Shown piece by piece: positions 40,994 through 51,264 of a DNA stretch of 64,000 nt. The stretch's first letter is position 1. Each line of letters begins with the position of its first letter. The stretch spans positions 28,952-92,951 of the forward strand of contig JADJVK010000014.1 of NCBI GenBank assembly GCA_016710625.1, read 5' to 3'. Origin of the DNA: Saprospiraceae bacterium. Its GTDB lineage: Bacteria; Bacteroidota; Bacteroidia; Chitinophagales; Saprospiraceae. A program made the translations under genes and the position numbers. The notes beneath the pieces are model-generated. The model searched no databases, was not told the DNA's origin, and worked only from the letters and a program-made list of their open reading frames with translations.

Positions 40994-42110
40994 TTAAATT
41001 TCTAAATTAATTATTTCTGTAATTTCTAAACCATAACCAATTGAACCAATTTTTCGTTTTGGGTTATTCGTTATTAATCTAATTTTTTCAATTCCAATAT
41101 CTCTCAAAATTTGGGCTCCAATACCAAAATCTCTATTATTCATGATACTTGGGCTTCCTTTTTGTGAGCTATATTCTTTCATCCAATCAACTATTGTATA
41201 TTCAATTGGATTGTTTCTCATGAGTAGCAATACTCCGCTACCTTCTTTTGAAATGATGTCCAAAGCTTTCCCAATTGGGTCATGATTTGAATCCATTAAA
41301 TGTTGGATGGAATCAACTCCAACGATATTTGAATGAACCCTTACAATTGAATTATTATTTTTTATTTCACCAAGTTGGATTAATAAATGTGTTTCATTGC
41401 CAGAAATAGTGGAATAAGCAATGATTTTCAGTTTACCCCATTTTGATGGAATTGTAATTTCTTCTTCTTTCTTGATGATTCGTTCATTTTTCATTCTATA
41501 ATCAACCAAATCATCAATAGAGATTATTTTCAATCCAAACTTAATAGCAATTTCCTTCAATTGAGGAAGCCTTGCCATCGTTCCATCTTCATTTAAAATT
41601 TCTACCAAAACTCCAGCAGGATAAAATCCAGCTAATTTAGCTAAGTCAACTGCTGCTTCAGTGTGTCCAGTTCTACGCAATACTCCACCAGATTTTGCTC
41701 TTAGTGGAAAAATGTGACCTGGTCGAGCAAAGTCAGTTGCTTTCACATTGGAATTTGTAATTGCTTTAATACCAGTTGCTCTGTCATATGCAGAGATGCC
41801 AGTGGAACAACCTTGCCCTATCAAATCGATGGATACTGTAAAGCTGTTTCATGAAGTGCAGTATTGGAATTCACCATCAAAGGTAAATCTAGTTCATTAG
41901 CTCTTTTTCTTCGATTGGCGTACAAATCAATCCTCTTCCATGAGTCGCCATGAAATTGATCATATCAGGATTAATACATTCAGCTGCACAAACAAAATCG
42001 CCTTCGTTTTCACGATCTTCATCATCCACAACTATTATTATTTTCCCATTCTTTATATCTTCAATTGCTTCCTCTATTGTGTTTAGATTGAAATTTTGCT
42101 CTGGCAACAT
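40994..42110 (-). CDS. ribB: 3,4-dihydroxy-2-butanone-4-phosphate synthase with degenerate GTP cyclohydrolase II domain (two frameshifts)
   Basis: Riboflavin pathway enzyme, about 372 aa after adding one base at T5 41904-41908 and one at A3 41840-41842. The RibB domain is complete: DDEDRENEGDF, THGRGLICTPIE, QGCSTGISAYDRATG, RTGHTEAAVDLAKLAG. The C-terminal RibA-like domain keeps VRVHSN and DFGIGAQIL but lacks the GDxxxSxRCxCG zinc site, so cyclohydrolase II activity is not expected; a separate ribA should exist elsewhere. The gene is normally essential, which favours sequencing errors over decay. Confidence 0.88.
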
Positions 42111-42126
42111 ATATATAAGATTTGTT

Positions 42127-42786
42127 TTATCGATTAAATGCAGTTACAATATATTGATAATCCAGTGTTTTTTCGTCTATTTGTATATTCTCGAAACCAG
42201 CATTGGTAAGCTCTTCTTCAACTTGACTCTCGGCAATTTTAACTTCTTGTGGCGGACCAACAGGTATATTTTTCTTTTTAAAATCAATAATTATCAATTT
42301 AGCATTTGGAGCCATCCCTTTTTTCAAGATTTTTAAATATTCTACTCTGTTTTCAATATAAATATAAGTATTAACAATCAGAACTGCATTTGTTTCTTCG
42401 TCTTTTAATTTCGGATCACTAACAGTTGCCAACCTACTTTCAAACTGATTTCTATAGGATTCTGGTAATTGAGATTTAATACTGTCCATAAAGTTGATGA
42501 ACCGTTTATCAATATCTATTGCAATTACTTTTTTAGCTTTTGGCAACATTCTAAATGAAAAATAGCCAGTTCCAGCACCAATGTCTGCGACTACTTTATT
42601 TTCCAAGTTACCTATCGTATTCATCACCAAATCAGGCTTTTGCCAAATTACCCTATTCTCGTTTTCGTAATCTTTAACTAAGGTTTTGAAGTTATCTTGG
42701 TTATCATTATTTTTTTGCTTAAATGGCTCGTTTGGGCGACAAGAAAAAATTGAAATAAAAAATAAAAAGTATATAATTTTTTGCAT
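42127..42786 (-). CDS. lipoprotein-anchored SAM-dependent methyltransferase-like protein
   Basis: 219 aa. Starts with a lipoprotein signal (LFFISIFSCRP, Cys 16) followed by a class I methyltransferase fold: VVADIGAGTGYFSFRM, IAIDIDKRF, and LIIIDFKKKN. A signal for export on a SAM-binding fold is odd, because SAM is a cytoplasmic cofactor, yet such proteins are annotated in many Bacteroidota. It may bind a different ligand. It lies 16 bases upstream of ribBA in the same direction. Confidence 0.8.
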   Translation of the reverse strand: MQKIIYFLFFISIFSCRPNEPFKQKNNDNQDNFKTLVKDYENENRVIWQKPDLVMNTIGNLENKVVADIGAGTGYFSFRMLPKAKKVIAIDIDKRFINFMDSIKSQLPESYRNQFESRLATVSDPKLKDEETNAVLIVNTYIYIENRVEYLKILKKGMAPNAKLIIIDFKKKNIPVGPPQEVKIAESQVEEELTNAGFENIQIDEKTLDYQYIVTAFNR

Positions 42787-42985
42787 AAATAAATTCTAAG
42801 TATAAAAGCTAAACAACCTTTAAATTATTTGCAAATATCCACTAATTAATCAATGTTTAATAATTTGTTGGTTAAAATTTGTTTAATATGAAGTTCTTTC
42901 TTCATCATATTTTAAATTAATAATTTGTATTTAAACGTTAAGTGTTCTTTCTTTGAGGCTTAAATATTTTAATATTAGTAAAAAA

Positions 42986-45783
42986 ATGAATGTTCAAACC
43001 TATACTTTAGCGAATGGAATGAAACTTTGGGTACATGTGAATAAGGATGAACCAAGAATTTATACTCAAATTACAGTAAACGCTGGCTCTAAAAATGATC
43101 CTATTCAAAAATCAGGGTTAGCACATTATTTAGAACATTTAATGTTTAAAGGGACTTCAAAAATAGGTGCACTAGATTGGGAAAAAGAAAGTGTGCTGTT
43201 AAATAAAATTGAAAACCTTTATGAAGATTATAATAAAACGGATAATTTAGAAGAAAAGCTGCTATCTACAAATCTATTGATGCCCTATCACTTGAGGAAT
43301 CAAAATTATATGCAGCTGGAGATTTTGATAGATTAATGCAAAATATTGGTGCAAAATCCGTGAATGCAGGTACATCTTATGATTATACTACATTTATTGC
43401 TGATATTCCCAAAAATGAATTAGAAAAATGGTTGACCATTGAAGCAGAACGGTTTAATAAGTTGGTTTTGAGAGGTTTTCATACAGAGTTGGAAACGGTT
43501 TACGAAGAATTCAATATTTCGCAAGATAATGATTCAAGAAAAGTTTTCAATCAAATAATGAAGGGATTATTTGGAAATCATCCTTATGGCCATCATGCAA
43601 TCATCGGTTTTGGTGAGGATTTAAAAAAGCCTTCACAGGTTCAAATCCATGAATTTTATAACGAATATTACATACCAGAAAATATAATTTTAATGCTTTC
43701 AGGGGATATTGATTTGGAAGAAATTCAAACAATTGCAAATCAAACATTTGGGAATTTATTAAAAAAAAGTAAAAGCACTCAACAGGATTTGAAATTCAGA
43801 TTAAATCATTATGTATCAAAAGAATATAATGTTTTTGGGAATGAAATGCCTTTTATGATGATGGCTTGGCCAGTGGAGTATAAATCACAGTTTGATTACG
43901 ATAAACTATTATTATTAAAGGGATTGTTACAAAATGGAAAATCTGGATTAATAGATAAGAATTTATTGAATACTCAAATGGTTTTGGAAGCACAATCTTT
44001 TACTTATTTGTTTAAAGAAGGAGGAGCATTCGGAATTTATGGGAAAGGTATTGAAAATCAATCACTTTCTGAAGTAAAAGAACAATTTTTGAAACAAATA
44101 GAATTATTGAAAAATGGTGAATTTGAAGATTGGTTGCTCGAAGCCATCATCAATAATTTCATTTTAAATGATACAAAATTTCTTGAAACGAATAAAGGTA
44201 GAGTTCAATTGATGAATTTTGTTTTTACTCATCAATTAAGTTGGGATTTTATTGAAAATAGGGTAGAGCGGTTGAAAAAAATTACTAAAAAAGAGATTGT
44301 TGAATTCGCCAATGATATTTTAAAAATCGATCCAGTTGTTGTAAATAAATTGCAAGGAGTTGATGAAAATGTAATGAAAGTTGAAAAACCACCCATAACT
44401 CCAATACATTTAAATAATCAAATGACAGATTTTGGCAAAAAAATAAATAAAATGTCTGTCAAGGCAAATTCGCCAGTTTTTACCAATTTCAAAGAAAAAA
44501 TCAAGTTTTATGCTTTAAATGATTCTTTGAATTTAGCTTATGTCAATAATAATACTGAAGGATTATTTGAATTGCATTGGATAATTAATGAAGGAATGAA
44601 TGAAAAACCTTTGTTAGGTGCTTTTTATCAATATGTTGAAAATTGTGGAACAAATAAAAAGTCGTTGCAAGATATTAAAAATGAATTGTTTAGATATGGT
44701 TTGCAAATCGATTTTTCCATTGGAAATGAGAAAACATATATTTCATTAACTGGATTAGAATTGAATGTTAATATTGGTATTTCGTTGGTTTACAATTGGT
44801 TACTTAATCTTGTAGCTGATGATGATCTTTGGAATAAGATTGTAAAACAAATTAAAATTCAAAGAGCAAATGATAAAAGTGAGAAAAATGAAATTTTAAG
44901 AAAAGGGTTGGTGAATTTTGCAAAATATGGTTTTGAATCTCCTTATTTAAATCAGCCCAACACAGATTCTTTGTTAGAAATGAAAGTCGGCGATTTAATT
45001 CAGCAATTTAAAAATATCATTTTTAAAACAAATGAAATTTATTATTTAGGAAATTTGAACCCAGATTCGATAGTTTCTGAGTTGAAAAAATTCCATATTT
45101 TAACAATTAAAAACAATTCAAAAGTAATTTATGATGAAAAAGTTACAACATCAAATAATATATATTTTGTTGATTTCCCTGGAGTTCAAGTAGATTCATT
45201 AATGTTTTCAGTCAAACAAAATAAATTGGAAAACAAGGATAAAATTATTGCAGATGTTTTTAATCAATATTTTGGAGTTGGTTTGAGCTCTGTTGTTTTT
45301 CAAGAAATTCGAGAATCAAAGGCAATAGCTTATTCGACTTATGCACAATATGGATATGCAAATTTGCCCAACAAAAAAGACTATTTTCAAGCTTTTTTAG
45401 GGACGCAACCTGACAAATTAAATTTAGCAATTAAAACAATGCTAGATTTGATTAATCATTATGATTTAAATTCGAATGAACTCAATAAAACATTAGATAA
45501 TATCTGGAAAAAAATCGAGAATCATCGCATTCCATCTAACAAAATTTATTGGCAATATACCCATTTTAAAGAGCAAGGATTAGATATTGATATAAATGAA
45601 TTGTTTTGGAAACTTAAAACAGCATATTCTGTTGAATCAGTTCTTGATTTTAGAAATAAGAATATCATGAATATGCCGAATAATATTTTGTTGATTGGGG
45701 ATAAAAAAAATATAGATTTTGAGTTTTTAAAGCAAAACGGCGAAATTCAAGAACTTTCTATTGAAAAAATTATGCCTTATTAA
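42986..45783 (+). CDS. M16 family zinc metallopeptidase (frameshifted)
   Basis: Pitrilysin-like peptidase of about 932 aa after adding one base near 43253-43259 (short A-run). The inverted zinc motif HYLEH is in AHYLEHLMFKG and the downstream Glu in ETVYEEFN. The broken stretch becomes EEKAAIYKSIDALSLEES, as in homologues. Two further M16 domains follow. No signal peptide is visible, so it may be cytoplasmic. ATG 42986 starts directly at MNVQTYTLANG, the conserved N-terminus. Confidence 0.88.
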
Positions 45784-45977
45784 TAACAAATGTTAAATTT
45801 AAATATATAAAGTTCAAATTAAATATAGAATTAGTTTAATATGTTTTTTATTGATTTTTATTAATTTATATTTCTAAAATTATTTTGCTCTTAATATATT
45901 TTATTTATACATATAATCTATTGATAAATAATATTTTAAAAGGCATGATTTTAGCTTTAATTATTAATTGCAAGTTA

Positions 45978-45985
45978 TATATTTG
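45978..45985 (+). promoter_or_regulatory. -7 element TATATTTG before the M42 peptidase
   Basis: TATATTTG matches TAnnTTTG and lies 32 bases before the start codon at 46018. No TTG sits at a suitable distance upstream, so support is partial. Confidence 0.35.
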
Positions 45986-46017
45986 TAAGGTTTTTGATAT
46001 ACAATTTAATATAATTT

Positions 46018-47139
46018 ATGACCAAAGAGATAATAAATAAACATTCTGAAAAATTTTTGTTTGAATATTTGAACAATGCTTCCCCAACTGGTTTTGAATC
46101 TTCAGGACAAAAATTGTGGTTAAAATATATTGATAAATATATCAATGAATGGGAAATAGATAATTATGGATCCGTTTATGCCGTAATTAACCCTGGTCAA
46201 CCGTACAAAGTAGTGATTGAAGCTCATGCTGATGAAATTTCTTGGTTTGTAAATTATATAACTGATGACGGTTTTATTTATGTAATTAGAAATGGTGGTT
46301 CCGACCATATGATTGCTCCATCCAAAAGAGTTAATATTCATACAAAAAATGGAATTGTAAAAGGTGTTTTTGGTTTTCCAGCTATCCATATTAGAAATGG
46401 AAAAGAAGCGAATTATGCACCTTCACTTGAAAATATAACAGTGGATGTTGGAGCTACTTCCAAGGAAGAAGTTTTGAACATGGGAATTCATGTTGGTACC
46501 GTATTAACTTTTGAGGATGAATTAATTAAACTCAATGGGAAATATTATTGTGGAAGGGCTTTAGACAACAGAATGGGCGGATTTTGCATCGCTGAAGTTG
46601 CTCGATTATTGCATGAAAACAAGGTGAAATTGCCTTATTCACTCTATATAGTAAATGCTGTTCAAGAAGAAGTTGGATTGAGAGGAGCTGAGATGATTGC
46701 AAGAAATATTCAGCCTGATGTAGCTATTGTTACTGATGTTACCCATGATACTTGTACACCAATGATTACAACGAAAGCAGAAGGGGAAGTGAAATGCGGT
46801 AAAGGTCCGTCTTTAACTTATGGACCATCTGTACAGAATAATTTGTTACAATTAATAATCAATACAGCGACTGATAAAGATATACCTTTTCAAAGAGAAG
46901 CTGCCTCAAGAACTACAGGTACTGATACAGATGCATTTGCATATTCAAACAAAGGAACACCATCTGCTTTGATTTCTATTCCTTTGAGATATATGCATAC
47001 AACAGTTGAGATGGCACATGTTGATGATGTTGAGAATGTAATTAGATTGATTTATGAAACTTTATTAAAAATTCAGAACAATCATAGCTTTAAGTATTTC
47101 ACAACAAAAAATACTATTTTAGAAAAAATGTATATCTGA
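46018..47139 (+). CDS. M42 family metallopeptidase (glutamyl aminopeptidase-like)
   Basis: 373-aa cytoplasmic dinuclear metallo-aminopeptidase of the tetrahedral TET type. Metal and catalytic residues are visible in EAHADEISWF, RALDNRMGG, VQEEVGLRG and VTDVTHD. Homologues end close to NNHSFKYF; here the frame runs on for 12 residues (TTKNTILEKMYI) that read out of frame through a truncated UbiA-like gene. The C-terminus is therefore probably altered by a deletion or assembly junction. Confidence 0.9.
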   Translation: MTKEIINKHSEKFLFEYLNNASPTGFESSGQKLWLKYIDKYINEWEIDNYGSVYAVINPGQPYKVVIEAHADEISWFVNYITDDGFIYVIRNGGSDHMIAPSKRVNIHTKNGIVKGVFGFPAIHIRNGKEANYAPSLENITVDVGATSKEEVLNMGIHVGTVLTFEDELIKLNGKYYCGRALDNRMGGFCIAEVARLLHENKVKLPYSLYIVNAVQEEVGLRGAEMIARNIQPDVAIVTDVTHDTCTPMITTKAEGEVKCGKGPSLTYGPSVQNNLLQLIINTATDKDIPFQREAASRTTGTDTDAFAYSNKGTPSALISIPLRYMHTTVEMAHVDDVENVIRLIYETLLKIQNNHSFKYFTTKNTILEKMYI

Positions 47140-47552
47140 AACCAATATCAATTTCCTTAGTTTGGGCAATTTTAAGTTTTCTTTTACCTGTATATATAAT
47201 TGAAAAGCAGTTGAGTGTAAAATTATTGTTGTTTTCATTCAATCGATTTATATTTATTTTCATATTATGTATTTTATGTGATTATGTGGATAATAACGAA
47301 GATAAAGAAGCAGGAATACTAACTTTTTCTATGAAATACGAGAAAATACTAGATAATATTACTTCATTTCTATTACTATTTTTAATTGCTTTTCAATTTT
47401 TTCTTGATTTGAAGTTCGAGTTTTTATTTGTAAATGTTGCTCTATATAGCGTTTTATTGATTTATATAATACTCAATAAAAAAAGGGATAGATTATTGTT
47501 TGATTTGATAATATTGTTATTGGGCGGGGCTCAAGTATTAATTTATTATTAG
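47094..47552 (+). pseudogene. 5'-truncated UbiA-like prenyltransferase
   Basis: The open frame from 47094 reads FHNKKYYFRKNVYLKPISIS followed by LVWAILSFLLP, a transmembrane pattern, then LCDYVDNNEDKEAGILTF, which matches the second Asp-rich region of UbiA-type prenyltransferases, and two more helices. Only about the last 150 residues are present. The N-terminal half with the first Asp motif is missing where the M42 gene should end. Likely a remnant or a join error. Confidence 0.6.
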
Positions 47553-48346
47553 ATATCTATAATTTTAGAAATTCCATTTTCGCATTTGACTATTTTTTTT
47601 TCGATAATTTCATTTAGAATTTTTTGGTTTTTGGTGAAATTATTTCTGTCGGCTGTTTTATGCCACAAATGATAGAGGATTGCGCCAAATTTGATGGTTT
47701 GCATTTTAACACCCGAATTGATTAATCTAGTAGAAAAATCATCGTCCTCCATTCCCCAACCCTCAAAATCATTATTAAATCCATTTATTGCTTTAGCATC
47801 TGATAAAAAATAGGCCATATTACAACCTAAAACTCCATTTGATGGTTTTCTCAACAATCTCAATAACCATCTCATTATCAATGAACTAGTGCCATTTGGT
47901 AATTTATAGTTTTCAAACTGTGAATTATTAAATTGTTTTGGAATTTTATTGAAAGATATAATTTCTTTAGTATATTTTTCATTTAATTCAACTCTACATC
48001 CACGGGAAAAGAAGCCTTTTTTTGCAAAAAATAGATGATGTTTAACAAAGTCAGGATGTAAAATCACATCGCCATCGATTTGTAGAATATATTCAAATCT
48101 AGCTTTCATTAAGGCTAAATTCCTGATTCTTGCCAATCGAAAACCTTTATCTTCTTGCCAACAATGAATTATTGGAATTGTAGATTTAGAAGTAAAATCA
48201 AGGATTAAATTTTTTGTTTTCTCATTCGATCCATCATCTGCGACGATAATTTCATTGGGTAGAACACTTTGATTTAGAATGCTTTGTAATGTCAATGAAA
48301 GTGCATCAATTCGATTATAGGTGGATACAATTATGGAGCAATTCAT
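47549..48346 (-). CDS. glycosyltransferase family 2 (galactosyltransferase-like C-terminus)
   Basis: 265-aa GT-A glycosyltransferase: IVSTYNRIDALSLTL, VADDGSNEK, LQIDGDVIL (metal-binding), then FNNDFEGWGMEDDDFSTRL, the C-terminal motif of the Glyco_tranf_2_7C family. It lies one base after the LolD-like gene, so cotranscription is likely. Probably adds sugars to a surface polysaccharide. Confidence 0.9.
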   Translation of the reverse strand: MNCSIIVSTYNRIDALSLTLQSILNQSVLPNEIIVADDGSNEKTKNLILDFTSKSTIPIIHCWQEDKGFRLARIRNLALMKARFEYILQIDGDVILHPDFVKHHLFFAKKGFFSRGCRVELNEKYTKEIISFNKIPKQFNNSQFENYKLPNGTSSLIMRWLLRLLRKPSNGVLGCNMAYFLSDAKAINGFNNDFEGWGMEDDDFSTRLINSGVKMQTIKFGAILYHLWHKTADRNNFTKNQKILNEIIEKKIVKCENGISKIIDI

Positions 48347-48347
48347 A

Positions 48348-49001
48348 TTAATTTAAAATATTTCCATCTGCCATTACTAATCTTCTATCGCTAATATTTG
48401 CTAGCTCTTCATTGTGAGTTACGATTACAAAGGTTTGATTGAAATCTTTTCTCAACTGAAAAAATAACTGATGTAACTCAATTGAAGTCTGAGTATCCAA
48501 ATTTCCACTTGGCTCATCAGCAAAAATTATTGATGGATTGTTAATTAAGGCTCTTGCCACTGCAACTCTTTGTTGTTCGCCTCCAGAAAGTTCATCAGGT
48601 TTGTGCTTTTTACGATCTGATAATCCAAGATATTCTAAAAGCTCATTTGCTTTATCTAAAACCAACTTATCTTTTTCTTTTTTTATATAACCTGGCAAGC
48701 AAACATTTTCAATGGCAGTGAACTCAGGTAGTAGGTGATGAAATTGAAAGATGAATCCAATGTTTTGATTTCGGAAATCTGCTAATTGCTTTTTATTGAG
48801 TTTGTTAATATCAACATCATCAAAAATTATTGTTCCATTATCCGCATTATCTAAAGTGCCAAGAATATGCAATAGTGTACTTTTCCCAGCACCAGATTTG
48901 CCAACTATAGAGATTATTTCACCAGTTTGAATTTGGATATTAACACCTTTCAAAACGGGGATATCGCCATAATTTTTAAATATATTTTTTGCTTCGATCA
49001 T
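48348..49001 (-). CDS. lolD: ABC transporter ATP-binding protein, LolD-like
   Basis: About 217 aa MacB/LolD-class ATPase. Walker A GKSGAGKST, Q-loop FQFHHLLPEFTAIENV (typical of LolD), signature LSGGEQQRVAVARAL, Walker B IIFADEPSGNLD, His switch VTHN. In the Lol system it powers release of lipoproteins to the outer-membrane route. The permease is not nearby. The start at MIEAKNIFKNYG (49001) is preferred over an upstream in-frame ATG. Confidence 0.85.
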   Translation of the reverse strand: MIEAKNIFKNYGDIPVLKGVNIQIQTGEIISIVGKSGAGKSTLLHILGTLDNADNGTIIFDDVDINKLNKKQLADFRNQNIGFIFQFHHLLPEFTAIENVCLPGYIKKEKDKLVLDKANELLEYLGLSDRKKHKPDELSGGEQQRVAVARALINNPSIIFADEPSGNLDTQTSIELHQLFFQLRKDFNQTFVIVTHNEELANISDRRLVMADGNILN

Positions 49002-49061
49002 TAAGATGCTATTCAAATTTGGAAGCAAATATGGATGTTTTTTTTAACTTGTTCGTAATAT

Positions 49062-49934
49062 TTATGAATTTTTATGATTTCTTAAGATTTCTTCAACTTT
49101 TTCTATAGTAAGATCGGTAATATTAGCAATGATTTGTATGCTAATTCCATTTTTATAAGCATTAATTACAGTTTCTACTTTATTTTTTTCTATCCCTTTT
49201 TCCATTCCTTTCTCGATACCTTTTTCAATTAATATTTCGTAAGTACTCATAATTTCACTTTTTATATTATTTGGAACATCTTTTAAAATTTGAACTAATT
49301 TATCTTCTTTAATTTCTATAACTTGAAATATATAAACTAAAAAAGTATGAAATAAGTTTCTATTATCTGCTAAATATAAAGTATTCAATATTTTAATAAA
49401 TTTTTCTTCAAGTTCTTTTGGATTAAAAGAATATTTCTGAACTAAAATTGCTGTTCTTAATAAAATATTTGCAATATTATCAATTACATTATCATCTAGT
49501 ATATTTAAATCAATAAATATGATTTCAAAATTAGGTAAAAATTGTTGAAATTCAATAGGGTAAGTGCTAAAAAAATCATTAATATTTTTAAAATCCCACT
49601 TCTTATTACCATGATAGAAAACAACTGGAATTACTAATTTGAATTTTTCATTTTGTTTTATTTGGAAACGATAACTATTTGATAAATAGTCCAATATTTG
49701 AAAAGAAGTTAATTCATCTTCATAACTTTTGTGTTCCAGTAATATGGAGATATATAACGATGAATCTTCAGCAAGTAATTTACATTCAAAAATAGAGTCA
49801 CTAAAAAATTCACTCAATTCTTGATTAATAAAACTAGCATTACTTAAACTAATTGTATTGAAATCAATTAAATTTGCTATTTTCTTTGGAAGAAAAAATT
49901 GCATGAAATCCATTGAAATGGATTTGTTTGACAT
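49062..49934 (-). CDS. Rpn-family PD-(D/E)XK nuclease/transposase-like protein
   Basis: 290 aa. The N-terminal ~120 residues match the Rpn (recombination-promoting nuclease) fold: FLPKKIANLIDF, acidic SDSIFECKL, and the catalytic LLEHKS (E-x-K), then VIPVVFYHG. The C-terminal end has the characteristic run of MEKG/IEKG repeats before a small helical tail. Rpn proteins promote RecA-independent recombination in E. coli and may act in defence or genome rearrangement. No IS ends are visible, so it does not look like an intact mobile element. Confidence 0.82.
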   Translation of the reverse strand: MSNKSISMDFMQFFLPKKIANLIDFNTISLSNASFINQELSEFFSDSIFECKLLAEDSSLYISILLEHKSYEDELTSFQILDYLSNSYRFQIKQNEKFKLVIPVVFYHGNKKWDFKNINDFFSTYPIEFQQFLPNFEIIFIDLNILDDNVIDNIANILLRTAILVQKYSFNPKELEEKFIKILNTLYLADNRNLFHTFLVYIFQVIEIKEDKLVQILKDVPNNIKSEIMSTYEILIEKGIEKGMEKGIEKNKVETVINAYKNGISIQIIANITDLTIEKVEEILRNHKNS

Positions 49935-49990
49935 CAGTTTTTTAAAAAACTTGTCATGGATATTTTTTAATTTTTCTCTTCAATATTTGT

Positions 49991-51127
49991 TTATTTTGGG
50001 TTAGTGATTAATGTTTCTTCTTTTCTTTTTATTCCTAATTGTTTAATTTTTTGTTCTATTGGATCAATTAAGTTTTTAATTTCACAACTACAATTCACAT
50101 CTGCCATGAAATTCAAACCGAAATTTAAATAATTATAAGGAGGAGAACTTGTTTTCGATATTCTCCAAACTGAATCGGATTTTATCAGCCCTGCACTATC
50201 TGTTACAATCGAAAATCTTTTATTAAAAGAATCATTTATCAATAAAATCACCTTTCTTATTGCTACCATATCTGCAGTAGAAACTTTTTTATCCTCATTT
50301 ACATCAGATGCCAATTTTTGTTTTGGTGTAAAACTTGTATCAATTAATAGGATATGTTTGTTGATAGCAACTAAATCTGCTGTTGAAACACAAGCTAGGT
50401 TATTACTGTTATAATTTGCAGAAAGTAAAACTTTGAATTTGTCACTACTTGTTGAATTTGAATTGGTTGCGTAAACCAATTTATATTTTCCTAATGTATC
50501 TGTAAATGTATTTAATGTATCTACACCATCAATTAATAATTTAATCTCAATATTCTTAACTGGCTTCCCACAGGCATTAGTAACTATTCCTGTAATGTTT
50601 TCAAAACTAGGTCTTGTACTTGCAATTGCTTTGTCCAAAGAGTCGATGGTAGCATCATATGTTGCTCCATATGGATTCCAGATCACTTTTTTATCAGGAC
50701 CAATAATTGCAAATGATGGAGTTCCATAATACGGACCAAATTGGCTACTTGTATATGGTGCTATTGCAGTTATGGAGCCGCCATCCGAACCAGCTCCTAA
50801 AAATGTTTCACCATATGTAGTCTTATAAGTTTTTACAAGAGCATTCGTATTACTTTGTAAAGTGGCAAGACTGATAAATTCTACTCCATTTGTGCCCTTT
50901 CCCCATTTTTCATATAATTTTTGAACTTTTGGAGACATATCAATGCAAAATGGACAGGATGTAAAGAAAAACTTTAACATGACCGTTTTTCCTTGATTTA
51001 AATAATCTTCGTACAACTTTCTACTTTGTCCATCTGTTGTTGTAATTGTAAAATTTGGAGCATTTTGAGCAGTAGAAAACTGTACTATTGATAAAATAAA
51101 TAATATGAAAGCAATGGGACGTCTCAT
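49991..51127 (-). CDS. exported thioredoxin-like protein with dockerin-like repeats
   Basis: About 378 aa. Signal peptide (MRRPIAFILFILS to FSTAQ), then a TlpA/AhpC-like thioredoxin domain with active site FFTSCPFCIDMS. A CnaB-like segment follows (CGKPVKNIEIKLLIDG), then two dockerin-type EF-hand motifs (STADLVAINKHILL and DVNEDKKVSTADMVAIRKVILL). No clear T9SS sorting domain follows. The start at 51127 gives the best signal peptide. An extracellular or periplasmic redox protein is likely; what the dockerin-like part binds is unknown. Confidence 0.8.
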   Translation of the reverse strand: MRRPIAFILFILSIVQFSTAQNAPNFTITTTDGQSRKLYEDYLNQGKTVMLKFFFTSCPFCIDMSPKVQKLYEKWGKGTNGVEFISLATLQSNTNALVKTYKTTYGETFLGAGSDGGSITAIAPYTSSQFGPYYGTPSFAIIGPDKKVIWNPYGATYDATIDSLDKAIASTRPSFENITGIVTNACGKPVKNIEIKLLIDGVDTLNTFTDTLGKYKLVYATNSNSTSSDKFKVLLSANYNSNNLACVSTADLVAINKHILLIDTSFTPKQKLASDVNEDKKVSTADMVAIRKVILLINDSFNKRFSIVTDSAGLIKSDSVWRISKTSSPPYNYLNFGLNFMADVNCSCEIKNLIDPIEQKIKQLGIKRKEETLITNPK

Positions 51128-51252
51128 TTGTATTGTGTTGATAATCATGAATAAAATTCAAAATTAGAATTAATAATGTACTTTATCAATATTTTTTTCA
51201 ATAATTTTTTATATTTTTCAATTGGTTCAATTTTAATTATCATCACTAATAC

Positions 51253-51260
51253 TAACTTTG
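51253..51260 (+). promoter_or_regulatory. -7 element TAACTTTG, leaderless lipB transcript
   Basis: TAACTTTG followed by CA ends only 4 bases before the lipB ATG, so the transcript would start at or next to the start codon. A TTG at normal spacing is not seen. Confidence 0.5.
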
Positions 51261-51264
51261 CAAA

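Noticed and set aside
42880..42925. Imperfect palindrome AATATGAAG/CTTCATCATATT upstream of the M16 gene
   Set aside because: Arms differ by a 3-base bulge and no T-run or factor site is evident; chance is likely in such AT-rich DNA.
49062..49934. Complete insertion sequence around the Rpn-like gene
   Set aside because: No terminal inverted repeats or target duplication could be found by eye.
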